A stretch of DNA of 64,000 bases from an uncultured Clostridia bacterium (GCA_945873695.1 CAMCDX010000001.1:1-64000), one strand, 5' to 3'; counted from the stretch's first letter, positions 51,596 through 59,935 are shown. Numbers and translations: made by a program. The notes: generated by a model from the sequence alone, not told the origin.

Positions 51596-53461
51596 CTATC
51601 TCTTGTAATTCCCGCCCGGTTCCCGCCACTCCAGGCCGAATAGATACAGGCCAAATGGCTCGTTCAGCTCCTTGTTCTGGAGGCGGAACCGAACCTTGTC
51701 CACCTTCTTGATCTTGATCTTCCCGAAAAGGGTCCGTGGCGTCTGATCCGCGCTGAAGACGAACTTGGCGAAGTCGATGTAGCTCCAGTCGAAGTACCTG
51801 GCCCGCTCCTTGGCGTCAAATACCTGGCTCCAGATGCCCCGCTTCTGGGCGAAGATCTTCACGCCGGTGAGCACCGCCGCCGCCAGGCGGCAGCTGACGG
51901 AGGTGAAGGTCTTGCTGTGGAAGAAGGCCTTCCCGTCAAAGTCGCTGGTCTCCCAGTAGGCGTCGATGGCCTCTCCGTCGTCGTTGTAGCTCTCCGGGTC
52001 GTCCACGTTGGTGCCGAACCGCCGCAGCTTTCCGTCCGCCGTGCCGAAACACAGGGCGTCTCCGTCCACCCACAGCACCCGGGCCTGGATGCCCGGCCAG
52101 TAATAACATTCGTACTGGTAGCTGCTGTACGGGCTGTTTTTCTCATAAGTCCGCTGCTGCAGGTCCAGGAGATACAGGTCTCCCGCCAGACTCAGCACGT
52201 AAAAGTCCCGGTAGACCACCCCAAAGGCATCCTCCTTCCCGTCGGCCTCCTGGAGGGCGCTTCCGATGTAATAGCTCCGCTCCTGGCTGTACTTCTCCCC
52301 GGTCAGCTCTTCCGCCGTGATGGCGTATACCCCCTGGTTTGTCAGGAACAGGGGTTCCTTTCCGCAGAAGGCGAAGCTGTCCGTGGCCACAGCGTTCTCT
52401 CCAATGAGGGTGTTTGTGATGCGGAAGATGGCCTCTCCGCTATTGTCCAGGCTGCCGGTGCGGATCACCACGTTCCGCCCGTCCGCTGCGCCGTCCAGAA
52501 AGGCCGCCAGGGCATTGTTCAGTACGGCGTAGCCCACCACCCGGCTGCCGTCACGGCTGAGCTTGGTGTAGCTGGTGTCCGGGATGAAGGTAGGGTCCTC
52601 GTAGGCGCTGTAATAGTCCATGCCCGCCTGCTCTGGATTCCCGGAGAGGAATACCCGATCCGCCGCACCTCCCACGCCGTATACGGCAAACATCGTGCAG
52701 TGGTTCACCCGGTCCAGATATCCCTCCCTAGTCTTTGCCGCCGTGATCTTCACGTTGTCCTGGCCGGTCACAGGCGGTTTTCCCGGTGCCGTGGAGAATG
52801 TGACAGTCCCCTTGGCCCGATCCACGGTGAAGTCTGTCCCCTCTGTCTTTTCCACCCATTCTCCATCGGTGTTCATGACTTCCGCCGTCACCGGGTCGCT
52901 GTCCAGCTCCTCTGTGGTCAGCTGATAGGTCTTGTCCGTTTCCGTGCCCAGAAAGGACTCCGTCCACTTTCTGCTCAGCAGGTTCAGGGCCTCGTAGGTC
53001 GTTCCTCCACCGCTTGGATTCCTGCTGATGATAATGGTGGGCACCTTGGCGTTCTCGGACACCGCCGCCAGGGTGGTCCCGTCGTACACCTGATAGGTGG
53101 TCCCGTCCAGCAGATACAGCTTCTGGTCGAAGACGAAGCCCCGGCTCCTGGCATCCGCCATGGCGCCCAATTCCGTGAAGGCGGTCTCCCCATCCCAGCG
53201 GTACAGCTTGTCCCCGGCGTGGACCAGGGCCTCCTCCCCCAGGCGGTAAACGCCGTTGACGCGGCCGCCGTTTGGCGCCGTGGCCACGGTCTTATAGCCC
53301 ATGCGCTTTCGCACCTTGCCCACCTGGTCCCGGATCATGTTTGGCGCCGCCGGCGACCGTGACGGATCCACGTTGGTAGGCGAGTTGTTCATGTCCACAC
53401 CCCGGAAATAGTCAATGACGGTGGTGTACTTGGGAGATTCGCTGGGAATATCAAACGCCAT
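51596..53461 (-). CDS. Phage tail/stopper protein, beta-propeller-like
   Basis: 621 aa from the ATG at 53461 (AGGAG upstream). Begins with FRGVDMNNSPTNVDPSRSPA, a pattern seen in podovirus tail nozzle/stopper proteins, and then repeated beta blades (LGEEALVHAGDKLYRWDGE, FVFDQKLYLLDGTTYQVYDG, DFYVLSLAGDLYLLDLQQR). The C-terminal part is compact with KVRFRLQNKELNEPFGLYLF. By order it should close the head-tail channel, like P22 gp10-type proteins; that comparison is inferred. Confidence 0.65.
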   Translation of the reverse strand: MAFDIPSESPKYTTVIDYFRGVDMNNSPTNVDPSRSPAAPNMIRDQVGKVRKRMGYKTVATAPNGGRVNGVYRLGEEALVHAGDKLYRWDGETAFTELGAMADARSRGFVFDQKLYLLDGTTYQVYDGTTLAAVSENAKVPTIIISRNPSGGGTTYEALNLLSRKWTESFLGTETDKTYQLTTEELDSDPVTAEVMNTDGEWVEKTEGTDFTVDRAKGTVTFSTAPGKPPVTGQDNVKITAAKTREGYLDRVNHCTMFAVYGVGGAADRVFLSGNPEQAGMDYYSAYEDPTFIPDTSYTKLSRDGSRVVGYAVLNNALAAFLDGAADGRNVVIRTGSLDNSGEAIFRITNTLIGENAVATDSFAFCGKEPLFLTNQGVYAITAEELTGEKYSQERSYYIGSALQEADGKEDAFGVVYRDFYVLSLAGDLYLLDLQQRTYEKNSPYSSYQYECYYWPGIQARVLWVDGDALCFGTADGKLRRFGTNVDDPESYNDDGEAIDAYWETSDFDGKAFFHSKTFTSVSCRLAAAVLTGVKIFAQKRGIWSQVFDAKERARYFDWSYIDFAKFVFSADQTPRTLFGKIKIKKVDKVRFRLQNKELNEPFGLYLFGLEWREPGGNYKR

Positions 53462-53524
53462 TTTCTTCTCGCTCCTTTCCAATCATTTTTGCCGCGGCGT
53501 GTACGTGGCAAAAATACATTGACC

Positions 53525-53605
53525 CAGCCGCCTTGGGCGGCGTTCACCAGTCCGCAGACTGGTGGTGGGGAATCCTCAAGGGGGAGCCTGCTCCCTCTTG
53601 ACGTT
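53525..53605. repeat. Run of three hairpins between connector and tail-protein genes
   Basis: CCGCCTTGGGCGGCG, CACCAGTCCGCAGACTGGTG, and TCAAGGGGGAGCCTGCTCCC continuing to TCTTGA lie one after another in a 145-bp gap with no gene. They have no T-run and resemble host-type palindromic repeats. Confidence 0.6.
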
Positions 53606-53606
53606 T

Positions 53607-54266
53607 TTACCACCACCCCGTTGTGTTTTTTACCCTGCTGACTGTCCCGCCCTTCGGCTGCTCCCGGTAGCTCATCTGCAGCTTCAGCAGCCCGTCCTCG
53701 AACTCATTGCGGAACATGGTAGCCATGGCTAGTTCGTCCTCCTTGTAGAGCTCCGCCGCCATGTACAGCGGCACCAGGGCAGCCGCCTCCTCCGCCAGCT
53801 CCAGTTCCGTCTCCTCCGGCGTTGCCGCCGTGATCTTCACCGGATAGGCGTCGTACCAGACGGTGTAGGTGCCCGCCATGTCTCCCGGCAGGATCAGCAC
53901 GTCGTCCCCCTCCAGGTCCCAGTCCTGGGCCCTGCCGTAGCCGTCCTCCGTCTCCAGCATCAGCTGGTTTCGCTCGATGCACCGGAATCTGGGACAGTAT
54001 TCCGTCAGCGTGATGCGGTAGTTTTTTTCCACAGTGGGCAGCACCAGCTCCTCCCCACTCTCCGCCGCCGTCACGCCCGGCTGCAGCCGGATGCGGAAGG
54101 TCTTCAGAATGGGCCTGCCCACTGTGGTGATCTGGAGCATGGCCTCGTTGGCCTTCCCCGGCATGGCGTCAATGTAGTCCTGGTTCACATCGTCCACGTT
54201 GATGGATGCGCCCTCGTTGGAGAACATGGTCTGCAGCGCAATGAGCTTGCATTCTCCCCAATTCAC
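53607..54266 (-). CDS. Phage head-tail connector/adaptor protein
   Basis: 219 aa. Begins MNWGECKLIALQTMFSNEGA (GTG start with AGGAGG upstream). INVDDVNQDYIDAMPGKANEAM and the later EEAAALVPLYMAAELYKEDELAMA are helices typical of gp6/gp4-like connectors that bind the portal. The middle is beta-rich. Placed directly after the capsid gene. Confidence 0.7.
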   Translation of the reverse strand: MNWGECKLIALQTMFSNEGASINVDDVNQDYIDAMPGKANEAMLQITTVGRPILKTFRIRLQPGVTAAESGEELVLPTVEKNYRITLTEYCPRFRCIERNQLMLETEDGYGRAQDWDLEGDDVLILPGDMAGTYTVWYDAYPVKITAATPEETELELAEEAAALVPLYMAAELYKEDELAMATMFRNEFEDGLLKLQMSYREQPKGGTVSRVKNTTGWW

Positions 54267-54283
54267 AAATGAATTCCTCCTTC

Positions 54284-54316
54284 AAAGAAAGGCCTGGGAA
54301 CCCCCAGGCCTTTCTA
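54284..54316 (-). terminator. Terminator after the capsid gene
   Basis: Minus strand GAAAGGCCTGGG / CCCAGGCCTTTC with a small loop, then TTTG; it lies between capsid and connector genes and may set capsid mRNA excess. Confidence 0.75.
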
Positions 54317-54331
54317 TTCTTTGTTGCTCTA

Positions 54332-55339
54332 TCAGAGCGCAGAACCGCCGGTCATGCCGCCAACCGCGACGAACCGCCAGTCGGCAAAGCCGGCCGCGAA
54401 GCGGCCGCGGCCCTTCCACAGGTTGTTGTCGTTGTTGTCATCCAGCACGGAGCGGACGATCAGCTTCACACGGTCCTGGAAAATGGAGCCGTCCATATCC
54501 GCCAGGATCTTGCTGTCCAGCAGGAACCAGGGCTTGTCCGTGATACCGGCCTTCTCCAGCGCCTCGGTCAGATAGGGGTCCACCAGGATGTTCCAGCGGC
54601 CGTACTGCTGGTTGTAGGCGTTGGTGCTGTCGGTGGGGTTCTTGTCAGAGCCCACTGCCGCGAAGGCCTTGTCCTTCAGGACGCCGTCATTGGGGATCCA
54701 GATGGTGTCCGGGGCGATGTTCAGCAGCTCGCCGTTGTCGCCCACGGTGTTCTGCATCCGGGTCTCCAGCAGGCTCAGGTTGGCCGCCGTCAGGTCGCCG
54801 GTGAACAGGTTGGACTGGGCCTTGCCCTTCACCTTGGCGGGGTGGTCCTTGGCGAACAGGGCCTTGTGGTCCGCCGCTGCGCAGTCGAAGGTCTTGGCGC
54901 CGAACTGCACGGTGGTGCCGGTCAGGCCGCCCACATACATGGCCCGGCCATAGCGCTCCCGGGTACGGGCATAAGCGGTGATCAGCTTGTTGGCCCGCTT
55001 CTTCATGGTGCTCAGGCGGTTGTCCTCCACCAGCTCCTGGGTCACGGCGAACTGGTTCTTCCAGGTCTCGTTGACGATGTCCTTGGGGAAGCCCTCCTCA
55101 AAGCCGGTGTTGGGGTACTGGCCGCCTTCACCCACGGGCTCGAAGTCGTCCATGGCGGTCTCGCCGGTGTAGCGCTCCGCCCAGTGCTTGCTGTTCTCCA
55201 TGCGGAACAGGTTGGGCAGCAGGCTGGCCTGCTCCAGGGCCTCACCGCGCTTTTCCAGATAGCTCTTGATGGGGAACTGGCTCTTGCCGAACATGGAATC
55301 CACCACGCCGGAGCCAATGCTTACAGTTACGAAACTCAT
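54332..55339 (-). CDS. Major capsid protein
   Basis: 335 aa. HK97/Mu gpT-like pattern: MFGKSQFPIKSYLEKRGEAL at the start, NTGFEEGFPKDIVNETWKNQF, AYARTRERYGRAMYVGGLTG, the central DKAFAAVGSDKNPTDSTNAY and near the end FAAGFADWRFVAVGG. Position after a decoration-like protein and before the connector supports it. No prohead protease is visible, so the scaffold may be removed another way. Confidence 0.85.
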   Translation of the reverse strand: MSFVTVSIGSGVVDSMFGKSQFPIKSYLEKRGEALEQASLLPNLFRMENSKHWAERYTGETAMDDFEPVGEGGQYPNTGFEEGFPKDIVNETWKNQFAVTQELVEDNRLSTMKKRANKLITAYARTRERYGRAMYVGGLTGTTVQFGAKTFDCAAADHKALFAKDHPAKVKGKAQSNLFTGDLTAANLSLLETRMQNTVGDNGELLNIAPDTIWIPNDGVLKDKAFAAVGSDKNPTDSTNAYNQQYGRWNILVDPYLTEALEKAGITDKPWFLLDSKILADMDGSIFQDRVKLIVRSVLDDNNDNNLWKGRGRFAAGFADWRFVAVGGMTGGSAL

Positions 55340-55357
55340 CGTTCTCTCTCCTCTCTC

Positions 55358-55741
55358 TTAGAACTTCACCAGCACGCCGGAACCGACGGCGGTGCCGTCC
55401 ATGCGGACGATCTCCGCCACGCCGGAGGCGGTGGTGGCCGTCACCTGCAGACCGTCGGTGTGCAGGGTCACCTTGCTGCCGATCTTCAGGTCGGTACCTA
55501 CGGCCTGCAGGGTGGTCTCAAAGGTCATGTAGTCCTGCACGGCGATGACCGGAGCCTCGCCGGCAGCGTTCTTGGGGCCAACCGCCACAAAGGCGGGCTT
55601 TGCGGCGGCTCCGCACTTGGTCAGCTTCCCGGCGCTGAGCACCAGCGCCTCGCCCAGCACGATGTCCTCACTGGCCGTCACGGGCAGATACTTGATGGGC
55701 GGGGTGTGACCCACGTCCATGCGAGAAAGCATAAAGCTCAT
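55358..55741 (-). CDS. Capsid decoration-like protein
   Basis: 127 aa from the ATG at 55741. Small all-beta protein (YLPVTASEDIVLGEALVLSA, FETTLQAVGTDLKIGSKVTL) of the DUF2190/head-decoration type encoded directly before many capsid genes. Probably stabilises the capsid surface. The upstream frame through a hairpin element is not used. Confidence 0.75.
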   Translation of the reverse strand: MSFMLSRMDVGHTPPIKYLPVTASEDIVLGEALVLSAGKLTKCGAAAKPAFVAVGPKNAAGEAPVIAVQDYMTFETTLQAVGTDLKIGSKVTLHTDGLQVTATTASGVAEIVRMDGTAVGSGVLVKF

Positions 55742-55773
55742 ATCGTCCTCTCTTTCTTCATATCCTTCGCTTT

Positions 55774-55875
55774 CGTCGTCACAAAGTCCGCTCCGCTTCG
55801 TTTCCACCTATGGTGAAAACTTCACGTGCTCCCTTGTTCCTCCTCTCCCCACCGCACATGTGCGGCGGGGTCCCC
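55774..55875. repeat. Bipartite hairpin element, copy B
   Basis: On the minus strand: hairpin CCCCGCCGCACATGTGCGGTGGGG, then a GA-rich linker AGAGGAGGAACAAGGGAGC, a second hairpin GTTTTCACCATAGGTGGAAAC, and the tail AGCGGACTTTGTGACGACG. Same order as copies A, C and D. Confidence 0.8.
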
Positions 55876-55906
55876 GGAAACGGCGAAAGCTCACTCATTT
55901 CGAAGC

Positions 55907-56013
55907 TCGTCCTCTCCCCACCGAACCCGCTCACCCGCAAGGGGTGCGCCGCATCCGTAAGCGGCAAAGCCGCCAACGGCTGCGCAGGCGCTGGGCTTCG
56001 GCGGGGGACCCCG
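55907..56013. repeat. Half copy of the bipartite hairpin element with an expanded loop
   Basis: Minus strand arms GGGGTCCCCCGCCGAAGCCC and GGGTTCGGTGGGGAGAGGA match hairpin 1 of the element, but the loop is replaced by a 50-bp sequence (55933-55982) that recurs at 61735. It abuts the 3' end of the scaffold gene. Confidence 0.7.
55933..55982. repeat. 50-bp repeat, copy 1 (nested)
   Basis: About 45 of 50 bases match 61735-61784 (both begin ACCCGCAAGGGGT and end GCCGCCAACGGCTG). It is itself hairpin-forming and sits in the loop of another repeat. Confidence 0.8.
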
Positions 56014-56015
56014 CT

Positions 56016-56954
56016 TCATCCTTTCTTGATATCCTTCAGATACTTGGTGTACGCGGCCTTGATCTCCGCATCGGTAGCGTCCGGCATCATCTCCCGGTAG
56101 GCGTCCCGCATGTCCGCGGGCACCTCCACCGGCTCGCTTCCGCCGCCGGCAGGCACCGGGTTCAGGTGCTGCTTCCCGGCAACGCCGTGGACCGCCGCCG
56201 TCTTGGCCGCCGCGATCTTCCTGGCCTCGATCTCCTTCCGGTTGGCCAGATAGAAGGCGTCCTCAATGGTATTGCCCATCTGCACCAGCCGGTTGAAATC
56301 GTCTCGCGTGGGCAGGGCGATGATATCGTCCATGCTCTTGATCTCCGGCCAGGTGGCGGAGATGTTCTTGATAGCCGCGCCGATGGCCTCCTGGGCCTGC
56401 TGGTTGACAGCCCGGGCCCTCTCCTGCGCCGCCTGCATCTGGGCCCGCATCAGCTGCTCCCGGACGGGTCCCAGCTGCTGGTCCACGATGCCCCGGATGG
56501 TCTCCGGCTGGATGCCGGCCTGCTGCAGCTGCTCTGCCTGCCTGCGCCGCTCCTTCTCCGCCTGATAGGTCCGGAACTCCGCCTCGGTGGTGATGGGCTT
56601 CCCGGTGTAGGGGTTCGTCTGACCTGCGAACATCTCGGCAAAGATCTGATCCCTCCGCAGCTGTTCCTCCGCCTGACGCTCCTGCGCCTCCCTGGCCCGT
56701 CTGGCCTCCGCCTGGCGGTGCCGCTCCTCCGGGCTCATTTCCCGGCGTGCAGGATGCTCTGTGCCGCCTTCCGCCGCTCCCGGCTCCTGGGCCCCGCCGT
56801 CGCTTCCATCTTCGCTCTCAGCGGCCGTCTGGCTGCCTTCCGGCGGGTTTTCTGCGCCGCCTTCCGCTTCCGCGCCTTCCTGTTCCTCCGCCTGGGTCGC
56901 TTCCAGGCCGAAAGCCTCGGCATATTCCGGGCTGATATTCTCGGTGATCTCCAT
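56016..56954 (-). CDS. Phage scaffold-like protein
   Basis: 312 aa. Very acidic N-terminal third (EEQEGAEAEGGAENPPEGSQ), long helical Arg/Glu/Gln-rich middle (SPEERHRQAEARRAREAQER), and a C-terminal helical tail (AYREMMPDATDAEIKAAYTK). Composition and place between portal and capsid are those of a scaffolding protein. The ATG at 56954 has AGGAGG upstream. Confidence 0.75.
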   Translation of the reverse strand: MEITENISPEYAEAFGLEATQAEEQEGAEAEGGAENPPEGSQTAAESEDGSDGGAQEPGAAEGGTEHPARREMSPEERHRQAEARRAREAQERQAEEQLRRDQIFAEMFAGQTNPYTGKPITTEAEFRTYQAEKERRRQAEQLQQAGIQPETIRGIVDQQLGPVREQLMRAQMQAAQERARAVNQQAQEAIGAAIKNISATWPEIKSMDDIIALPTRDDFNRLVQMGNTIEDAFYLANRKEIEARKIAAAKTAAVHGVAGKQHLNPVPAGGGSEPVEVPADMRDAYREMMPDATDAEIKAAYTKYLKDIKKG

Positions 56955-56992
56955 TTTTGTATCCTCCTGTTCGATTTTTTCGCTATTCGATG

Positions 56993-57109
56993 CGTCGTCT
57001 GAGCAAAGTCCGCTCATCTCCGTTTCCGCCGATCGGCGAAAACTGCGCTCGCTCCCTTGCTCCTCCTCTCCCCACTGGAACCGCTCCGCTGGGTTCCAGC
57101 GGGGGCCCC
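56993..57109. repeat. Bipartite hairpin element, copy C
   Basis: Minus strand: hairpin CCCCGCTGGAACC..GGTTCCAGTGGGG, linker AGAGGAGGAGCAAGGGAGC, hairpin TTTTCGCCGATCGGCGGAAA, tail AGCGGACTTTGC. Lies just upstream of the scaffold gene. Confidence 0.8.
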
Positions 57110-57138
57110 GTGAGCAAATTTCCTAATCGGCGTCCGTT

Positions 57139-57282
57139 TTACTTGCCGCTCTTGTTGCCGGTCCGAAGGTCGCTGCCCGTGATGCGGGTGCTGCCCTTGG
57201 GAGCGGGCCGGCTGCCGTTGGGCGCCTTGATGTTCTGGGTGCCGCTGTTCTGGATGCGGCCGGTGTAGCCCTTGTTCTTCAT
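57139..57282 (-). CDS. Small basic phage protein (47 aa)
   Basis: Starts M-K-N-K-G-Y-T-G-R-I at the ATG at 57282 with GAGAGAGGCAG upstream, and ends in TGNKSGK. Lys/Arg/Gly/Asn-rich and disordered. It sits between head genes flanked by palindromic elements. Function unknown; reality judged from ribosome site and codon use. Confidence 0.6.
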   Translation of the reverse strand: MKNKGYTGRIQNSGTQNIKAPNGSRPAPKGSTRITGSDLRTGNKSGK

Positions 57283-57300
57283 CTGCCTCTCTCCTTTCTC

Positions 57301-57415
57301 TCGTCGTCACAAAGTCCGCTCTGCTCATTCCCGCCTGCGGCAAGAATTCGCCACGCTACCTTGCTCCTCCTCTCCCCACCGAAACCGCTATGCTGGGTTT
57401 CGGCGGGGTGGCCCC
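57301..57415. repeat. Bipartite hairpin element, copy A
   Basis: Minus strand: hairpin CCCCGCCGAAACC..GGTTTCGGTGGGG, linker AGAGGAGGAGCAAGGTAGC, hairpin around TTCTTGCCGCAGGCGGGAA, tail AGCGGACTTTGTGACGACG. With the next element it fills the 315-bp gap 57283-57597, which has no gene. Confidence 0.8.
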
Positions 57416-57457
57416 TTTTGGATGTTTCCGCTGTCCATGCGTAAATCAATGTTCAAG

Positions 57458-57593
57458 ATGGCTGGCTTCCCCGGGTGCGCCACTTGCGCAGCGCACCGGG
57501 GGAGGTACTTCGGGGTGAAAATCCGATGCCTCGCACCGGCAAAAGCCCCTCGGGTGCCGTGATGGCGGTCACGCACCCGGGGAAGCCAGCCAT
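57458..57593. repeat. 136-bp inverted-repeat element with perfect 22-bp arms
   Basis: Left arm 57458-57479 and right arm 57572-57593 are exact reverse complements (starting ATGGCTGGCTTCCCCGGG). The 92-bp interior holds further hairpins (GGTGCGC..GCGCACC near the left arm). No transposase; MITE-like or a structured RNA element. Confidence 0.85.
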
Positions 57594-57597
57594 ATCC

Positions 57598-57756
57598 TTA
57601 CAGGCGCTCTGTCTCTTTCTCCTGCTCCTTCCGAAGCCGCTTGTCAAACCGGGCACACTTGGGATTCCGGCAGACGTACACCGTCTCTCTGGTTCCGTCC
57701 TCTTTCTCCTCTACCCGGTAGATCACCATCTCAAGCCCGCACTGTTTACAAACCAC
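57598..57756 (-). CDS. Small zinc-ribbon phage protein
   Basis: 52 aa from a GTG at 57756 with GGGAGGGC upstream. VVCKQCGLEMVIYRV and VYVCRNPKCARFD give a C-x2-C / C-x4-C zinc site; the tail is charged (RLRKEQEKETERL). Overlaps the end of the portal gene by 11 bp. Function unknown. Confidence 0.7.
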   Translation of the reverse strand: MVCKQCGLEMVIYRVEEKEDGTRETVYVCRNPKCARFDKRLRKEQEKETERL

Positions 57757-59818
57757 TTTGCTGCCCTCCCTGCATGGGCGTCTCCGCCGCCGTCTGCACA
57801 CCCGGTGAGCCGCCCATATCTCCGACTGCACCGCCGGCCATAGCCGCCTGTACCGCCTGCTGCTCCCGCTGCTGTTCCAGCTCCTTCTGCAGGTCCTTCT
57901 TCATCTGGGCCGCCGTTGGATAGTGCAGCTGCTCCATGATGGTCCAGAACCGCACCAGGGTGGCCAGCTCCGTGGGCACCCCGAAGGCGCCCTGCTGGAA
58001 GTTCATCCGGGTCTCCTGCCACATGGCCTCCCGGTTGGATGCCAGGGGCGCCGACGTGTCGCAGGAGAACAGGAAATCGGTGTTGTAAAGCCAGTTCCCC
58101 GCCTCGTCCTGATACAGGAAGTCGTGGCGGTCAAACAGCTTGTACTCCTTCTGGCCCTGCTCGTTGTAGGCCACCACCGGCCTGGGCTCGTCGCAGTAGG
58201 CCAGCAGGAACTTGAACATCAGCTCGAACAGGTCCTGATACTGTGCGTTCTTCATGGTCCGCTTGGACTCCAGACGGCCCGCCGCCTGTGCCGCCGCGAA
58301 CTCCTTAGCCTTGCCGCTGGTGGCGGTGGGGTCCTTCCGGCCCTGGAAGCTGTCGGTGATGCCGATGGTCTCCTTGGCCTCCTCGTAGATCATGGCCCGC
58401 AGCGCCAGGTCGCTGTTCACATCCACCTGGGTGTTCCGCACCTGGAAGCACTCGATGTCCGCCGGGCCGTCCACTTCCACCACCACGTTGTCCTCGTCGG
58501 TCACCGTCAGGTTCATGGACTTCTTCTTGGTGATGATGCTGCCTCCGCCCAGCACCTTCCGGTTGATCTTGGTAGACAGCTTGTTCAGGGTGTTCTGCTG
58601 GTCCTCGATGGCGTCAATGTCGCTGCCGCCCAGGAACCGCCCGCTCTTGCTGACGTTCTTCCGCAGCACCACCGGGAACACGTCCGGCTTGTAGTAGGGG
58701 ATCTTCGTCGGCTCCATCACAGGCTCCTGCCTCGTCAGAGCAAAGTCCGCTACATTCGCCCCGGCCATCCGGCCAGGTCTCATGCCGCTCCCTTGCTCCT
58801 CCTCTCCCTCCGCAAACGCTCCGCTGGTTTGCGTCGGGGTTGGAAACGGTGTCAGCAGTTCCGAGTTCTCAGCGTTCCAATAAAGCTGATTTCCAGGCAT
58901 ATCCCGGAACACCGGCTGGCCGTTCTCGTCCCTGGCCTGGCTCATAGCCGGGATCTTTGTGCCCATGGCGGTGGTCAGGTCCTCCGCCAGCTCTTCGTAC
59001 TCCTGCAGCTCTTCGGTAAACCGCTTGCTGCCGCAGTACGGGCACTGGACGCCGTCGCCCACGGCCCCGCACTTGGCGCAGACCTGCACCCGCCGGGTCT
59101 GGTAGTCCTCCAGATCCTCACACACCACATCGTTGACCCACCGGAACCGGCCCACGCCGCCCTTGTCGTTGCGATAGTATGCCGTGTGCAGCGTCACCAG
59201 CTCGTCGGAGGTGCTGTTGGCCCCGGCGCCGCGGAGCTCCGGGTCCTCCTCGTTCTCGTTGGACACGTCCACGCCGAACCGCCGCTTCACCTGCTTCTTG
59301 GTGACGTACTCGTCCACAAACAGGTAATCCATGTCCGCCACCTGGTCTATGCCGTCCTGGGGCACGACCTTCCGGGGATGCAGCAGCGTCAGCTTCAGGT
59401 CGCCCATCCAGCCCCGGCCCCGGGCCTGGGTAAACCACTCCAGCAGCAGCGCCATGCCGCCCTGGGTGGGGGTGATCCGCTCCGCCTCGTCGTTGATCCG
59501 CTCCATGGGCAGCCGGTCCAGCAGGTTCCGCAGCATGTCCTCCGCGATCTTGGCCAGAGGCTCGTCTTCCTCCCGCACCGCCGTCACCTTTGGCTGGGGG
59601 ATGTTGCTGTCCACCTGGCTCTCCACCACCTCGAAGGCCACGTTCCTCACGTGTGTAGCGCTCTTTTTGGATGCGGTACCGTCCGGCGTCATAATGACAT
59701 GACTTCCGTCCACGATGTCCTCCCGCCGCTGCATCCGCTCCTTCTCGTCCGCGTAGGCCGCCGCCGACAGCCTGTATCTCTCCTGCCAGTGGTCCAGTCG
59801 ATTGTTTTTCTTCTCCAT
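57746..59818 (-). CDS. Portal protein (P22-like), with inserted repeat and zinc ribbon
   Basis: 690 aa. N-terminal helical part (LDHWQERYRLSAAAYADEKE), QGGMALLLEWFTQARGRGWM, the clip/wing region ending SDIDAIEDQQNTLNKLSTKI (a hallmark of P22-type portals), and a C-terminal Gln-rich helical barrel. Two oddities: a zinc-ribbon insert near residues 245-270 (VCAKCGAVGDGVQCPYCGSK), and about residues 326-362 encoded by a copy of the bipartite hairpin element, in frame. It starts 117 bp after the TerS-like gene, with no large terminase between. Confidence 0.85.
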   Translation of the reverse strand: MEKKNNRLDHWQERYRLSAAAYADEKERMQRREDIVDGSHVIMTPDGTASKKSATHVRNVAFEVVESQVDSNIPQPKVTAVREEDEPLAKIAEDMLRNLLDRLPMERINDEAERITPTQGGMALLLEWFTQARGRGWMGDLKLTLLHPRKVVPQDGIDQVADMDYLFVDEYVTKKQVKRRFGVDVSNENEEDPELRGAGANSTSDELVTLHTAYYRNDKGGVGRFRWVNDVVCEDLEDYQTRRVQVCAKCGAVGDGVQCPYCGSKRFTEELQEYEELAEDLTTAMGTKIPAMSQARDENGQPVFRDMPGNQLYWNAENSELLTPFPTPTQTSGAFAEGEEEQGSGMRPGRMAGANVADFALTRQEPVMEPTKIPYYKPDVFPVVLRKNVSKSGRFLGGSDIDAIEDQQNTLNKLSTKINRKVLGGGSIITKKKSMNLTVTDEDNVVVEVDGPADIECFQVRNTQVDVNSDLALRAMIYEEAKETIGITDSFQGRKDPTATSGKAKEFAAAQAAGRLESKRTMKNAQYQDLFELMFKFLLAYCDEPRPVVAYNEQGQKEYKLFDRHDFLYQDEAGNWLYNTDFLFSCDTSAPLASNREAMWQETRMNFQQGAFGVPTELATLVRFWTIMEQLHYPTAAQMKKDLQKELEQQREQQAVQAAMAGGAVGDMGGSPGVQTAAETPMQGGQQSGL
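58733..58843. repeat. Bipartite hairpin element, copy D, inside the portal gene
   Basis: 111 bp (37 codons). Minus strand: arms CCCCGACGCAAACC / CGTTTGCGGAGGG, linker AGAGGAGGAGCAAGGGAGC, hairpin CTGGCCGGATGGCCGG, tail AGCGGACTTTGC. The frame stays open, giving a Glu/Gly-rich loop (AEGEEEQGSGMRPGRMAG). Confidence 0.8.
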
Positions 59819-59828
59819 CGTTTATCCT

Positions 59829-59920
59829 CCCGTAGGGCGGGGCGCCCCGCCCCGCCGCGTCGTCCTCGCACTCTCCTGTCGTCGCATATCCCGTAGGGCG
59901 GGGCGCCCCCGCCCCGCCGC
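59829..59920. repeat. Tandem GC-rich palindromic repeats between TerS-like and portal genes
   Basis: Copies at 59829-59858 and 59890-59920 differ by one C; each contains the perfect palindrome GCGGGGCGCCCCGC and both are followed by TCGTCCTC. They fill the gap where a large-terminase gene would be expected. Confidence 0.85.
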
Positions 59921-59935
59921 TCGTCCTCTCAATCG

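Noticed and set aside
57453-57656. Minus-strand frame starting M-A-G-F-P-G
   Set aside because: It is the translation of the 22-bp-arm inverted repeat and overlaps the zinc-ribbon gene; no ribosome site or protein character.
59829-59920. Possible CRISPR-like repeats
   Set aside because: Only two copies, self-palindromic, with a spacer-like stretch that is itself low in complexity, and no cas genes nearby.
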